DNA from: Planctomycetaceae bacterium
Lineage (GTDB): Bacteria; Planctomycetota; Planctomycetia; Planctomycetales; Planctomycetaceae
Reading direction: 5' to 3'
DNA length: 8,737 nucleotides
Assembly (NCBI GenBank): GCA_027000105.1
Contig: JALTOP010000551.1
Coordinates: forward strand, 1 to 8,737
Of the stretch, positions 7,644 to 8,737 are shown in pieces. The translations under genes and the position numbers were made by a program. Below the pieces are notes generated by a model. That model was given only the letters and a program-made list of their open reading frames with translations. It did no database searches and was not told the DNA's origin. The first letter of the stretch is position 1. Every line of letters starts with the position of its first letter.

Positions 7644-7666
7644 CCGTGAGAAAGATAGGACACGGC
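7643..7666 (+). other. Hairpin at the right end of the unique cassette DNA
   Basis: GCCGTG (7643-7648) pairs perfectly with CACGGC (7661-7666) across a 12-base loop. The 3' arm ends exactly at the base before the right 98-bp repeat. No T-run follows, so it is a poor intrinsic terminator. It may instead mark a recombination end or simply be chance. Confidence 0.5.
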
Positions 7667-7738
7667 ATGGATTACGTCACCGAAGGTTACATCCCCGCGG
7701 CTGGCGGTCTTTCTTCGGAAATGAGAATCATGCCGTAA
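7667..7738 (+). pseudogene. Detached 3' end of glgP (23 codons and stop)
   Basis: The right repeat encodes MDYVTEGYIPAAGGLSSEMR plus three more residues and TAA, the same as glgP residues 693-715, but detached from the gene body. It begins with an ATG by chance of the sequence. There is no ribosome-binding site suited to it, so it should be regarded as a non-functional fragment. Confidence 0.85.
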
Positions 7739-7764
7739 CGATTCATCCTGCCCGGGGATCAATG
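7667..7764 (+). repeat. 98-bp direct repeat, right copy
   Basis: Exact copy of 5663-5760, offset by 2,004 bases. Here it runs on into CCGGGC, which completes the terminator hairpin, so its right flank is most likely the original DNA downstream of glgP before the insertion. Confidence 0.97.
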
Positions 7765-7773
7765 CCGGGCTTT
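7750..7773 (+). terminator. Probable glgP transcription terminator, intact only at the right repeat
   Basis: GCCCGG (7750-7755) pairs with CCGGGC (7765-7770) across the 9-base loop GGATCAATG, then TTT. The short T-run makes it a modest intrinsic terminator. It lies 12 bases after the detached glgP stop and between convergent genes, where a shared terminator is expected. The insertion boundary falls precisely between loop and 3' arm: at the left copy GCCCGG (5746-5751) has no partner. It now probably ends the cassette transcript rather than that of glgP. Confidence 0.5.
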
Positions 7774-7790
7774 CGCCTGGTGTCCCGGAA

Positions 7791-8135
7791 CTATTCGATG
7801 TGGAATATCAACATGGAATAGCCGATTCTGCCGACCGGTTTGTATTTGTGCAAGTAGTTGTAGAAACCGTGTTCCTGGTACAATTCGCGAATACTGACCA
7901 CATACCAGCCCGGTTCAAGAACGAAATCCGTATCTTTCGGCGAATCGGACATCTTGGGAGGCCAGCGATTATCGACGCCGATATCGGCAGGGCTGACGTA
8001 TCCGGTGTGGATACAATACAGAGGCCGGGCTTCGGGATGATATTCGATCCAGTATTTCATTCGAAGCAGATCCTGTCCCCAATCGACATTGGCATCAAGC
8101 AGATATCGATAGCCGTTCTCTGGCCCGCCAGCCAA
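7791..8135 (-). pseudogene. C-terminal remnant of a GT39-type membrane glycosyltransferase
   Basis: A minus-strand frame encodes 114 residues beginning AGGPENGYRYLLDANVDWGQ, followed by DLLRMKYWIEYHPEARPLY, a PGWYVVSI segment and a YKPVGRIGYSMLIFHIE end. This resembles the soluble C-terminal part of planctomycete dolichyl-phosphate-mannose-type (GT39) glycosyltransferases, which normally have several hundred residues of membrane helices before it. None of that is present. The frame reads back through a palindrome at 8136-8161 and meets a TAA stop just beyond. The only start is a TTG at 8133-8135 without a ribosome-binding site. The gene therefore looks broken at the palindrome. It faces glgP end to end. 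A separate small gene is possible but less likely. Confidence 0.68.
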
Positions 8136-8161
8136 GTAGGGCAGGCTCCTGCCTGCCCTAC
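8136..8161. repeat. Palindromic repeat with 11-bp arms
   Basis: GTAGGGCAGGC (8136-8146), loop TCCT, GCCTGCCCTAC (8151-8161): a perfect stem. It sits exactly where the GT39-type homology ends. Sequences of this look (GGGCAGGC with GCCTGCCC) resemble interspersed intergenic palindromes of planctomycetes; that is recollection, not a search. Confidence 0.8.
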
Positions 8162-8488
8162 GTTACTACGTTACTGACGACGCTTGTGTGTAACAACGTA
8201 ACCGTAAAAAAGAATAGATGGTCTTCCCGAGATCGACGATAATTCCTCATGGTATGATAATAATAATCAGACTTCCCGACAAAAAACTACAAAAACAGAA
8301 TGATGACAGCAAAACAATCAACAGGCTACGCCACTTTTCGCTCAACCAACCGGCGAAGCATTTCGTTCAACCGGGAGTAAACCTAAAAACAAAGCACATG
8401 GCGCATTCATCTTGTGCCTCACGGCACCCAACCACTAAAAATGGTCGGACTACCCGCTCTTGAATCACGAATTAATCGAGAACAACAG
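8162..8488. other. Gene-free stretch with small hairpins
   Basis: About 330 bases, A-rich in the first half, with no credible gene. It opens with GTTAC-containing words (8162-8166 and 8170-8174) that partly pair with GTAAC words near 8190-8203. CAACCGG occurs twice within 30 bases, around 8348-8376. Farther right, GTGCC-TCAC-GGCAC (about 8413-8426) and ACCA/TGGT form small stems. The 81-codon plus-strand frame (8218-8463) has unusual composition, no ribosome-binding site and no recognisable motif. Confidence 0.5.
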
Positions 8489-8539
8489 ATGTAACCGTTC
8501 ACACCCCGTCACTCCTCCCCGGGGTGTGAACGGTTACAT
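8489..8539. repeat. Perfect 20-bp inverted repeat (long hairpin)
   Basis: Arms ATGTAACCGTTCACACCCCG (8489-8508) and its exact complement (8520-8539) flank an 11-base pyrimidine-rich loop TCACTCCTCCC. The stem is long and perfect, with no T-run on either side, so it is more like a palindromic repeat element than a terminator. The last 13 codons of the minus-strand frame at the right edge lie inside it. Confidence 0.92.
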
Positions 8540-8737
8540 TATCAACTTGTTCAATTGCCTTGTTTACTTTTTTCAGGGTATTTTCAAATCCTTTTTTTCC
8601 CCTTAATAGTCTGGAAAGCTTTCTTAATTGACCACCAAGTATGACAACCCCTTTTGTGCCCAATTTTGCAACCAGGCCTCCCGCTGGCAACAAATCCAAT
8701 CCGACGAATACAACAGAGAGTGAGCGTTCAAAGGTTG
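8499..8737 (-). CDS. C-terminal end of an unidentified protein, possibly a polymorphic-toxin remnant (cut by right edge)
   Basis: The frame is open from the right edge to a TGA at 8499-8501: 78 codons without a start. The visible part begins TFERSLSVVFVGLDLLPAGG, then LVAKLGTKGVVILGGQLRKL, a basic helix RKLSRLLRGKKGFENTLKKV, and ends VTVHTPGRSDGV. The hydrophobic Gly/Ala-rich segment followed by a charged helix resembles the pre-toxin linker region (type D-P-G-K) of Rhs-like or other polymorphic toxins of planctomycetes. No toxin domain follows. The last residues are encoded by one side of the long hairpin, which suggests that the original C-terminus was replaced when the hairpin element arrived. 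Family assignment is weak; it may also be an intact unknown protein. Confidence 0.42.
   Translation of the reverse strand, partial: TFERSLSVVFVGLDLLPAGGLVAKLGTKGVVILGGQLRKLSRLLRGKKGFENTLKKVNKAIEQVDNVTVHTPGRSDGV

Larger units (their letters stand above)
5761..7764 (+). mobile_element. Putative inserted three-gene cassette ending in a copy of the glgP 3' end
   Basis: Removing these 2,004 bases restores an uninterrupted glgP, its stop, a full terminator hairpin and the downstream DNA. The segment therefore reads as an insertion made of 1,906 unique bases plus one 98-bp repeat copy. It carries three closely packed genes on the glgP strand and no integrase, transposase, resolvase or reverse transcriptase. 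I found no terminal inverted repeats in the unique part. A 98-bp flanking duplication is far longer than ordinary transposon target duplications. It better fits integration of a circle sharing 98 bp with the site, or an element carrying a replacement 3' end, as integrative elements do at tRNA genes. Tandem duplication or misassembly are alternatives. A 7-bp tandem GATCAAT spans the left junction (5753-5766). Confidence 0.6.

Noticed and set aside
5761..7666. Terminal inverted repeats of a transposon
   Set aside because: Comparing the first and last bases of the unique insert gives only a shared GTGTC at different depths; there is also no transposase gene.
7553..7738. Plus-strand frame joining an alternate frame of the third cassette gene to the glgP tail
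   Set aside because: The fusion arises only because the repeat happens to be in that frame; its first part is an Arg/Gly-rich shadow of the third gene.
8218..8463. 81-codon plus-strand frame in the gene-free stretch
   Set aside because: No ribosome-binding site, unusual composition and no motif.
8162..8539. CRISPR array or attC-like integron sites
   Set aside because: The small hairpins differ in sequence and spacing, and there are no regularly spaced direct repeats.

Overview
The window looks like chromosomal DNA of a planctomycete or close relative. Evidence: a GT39-type protein ending of the kind common in that phylum, a YfhO-like integral membrane protein, weak or absent Shine-Dalgarno sites at several starts, moderate GC, and palindromic interspersed repeats. 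The phylum is an inference from gene content; no rRNA or other marker gene is present.

Layout. (1) Left part, minus strand: the N-terminal 248 codons of a CapD/WbpM-like polysaccharide biosynthesis protein (1-746, cut by the left edge), preceded by a 288-base spacer and a large YfhO-like membrane protein (1035-3269). Both suggest envelope or exopolysaccharide synthesis. (2) A divergent spacer (3270-3586) with a modest promoter candidate leads to glgP, a complete short-type alpha-glucan phosphorylase (3587-5734, plus strand). (3) The last 23 codons of glgP, its stop and 26 bases beyond form a 98-bp sequence (5663-5760) that recurs without a mismatch at 7667-7764. Between the copies lie 1,906 bases holding a compact same-strand operon: a TIGR04255-like protein, a 152-aa unknown and a 140-aa unknown, with a 5-base gap and then a 7-base overlap. 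The 2,004-base net addition (5761-7764) interrupts the hairpin that should terminate glgP. The left copy has lost the 3' arm; the right copy keeps the whole hairpin next to the presumed original downstream DNA. (4) Right part: a minus-strand C-terminal remnant of a GT39-type glycosyltransferase (7791-8135) stops at an 11-bp palindrome. About 330 bases with no convincing gene follow, then a 20-bp perfect inverted repeat, then the C-terminal end of a minus-strand protein that enters from the right edge (8499-8737).

The most interesting signal is the three-gene cassette bounded by a duplicated glgP 3' end. It looks like a recent, recombinase-less insertion that leaves the host protein intact. 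The operon's function is unknown. A defence or toxin-antitoxin role is conceivable from its compact, accessory nature, but nothing in the sequence proves it. An assembly artefact around a repeat of this length must also be excluded.
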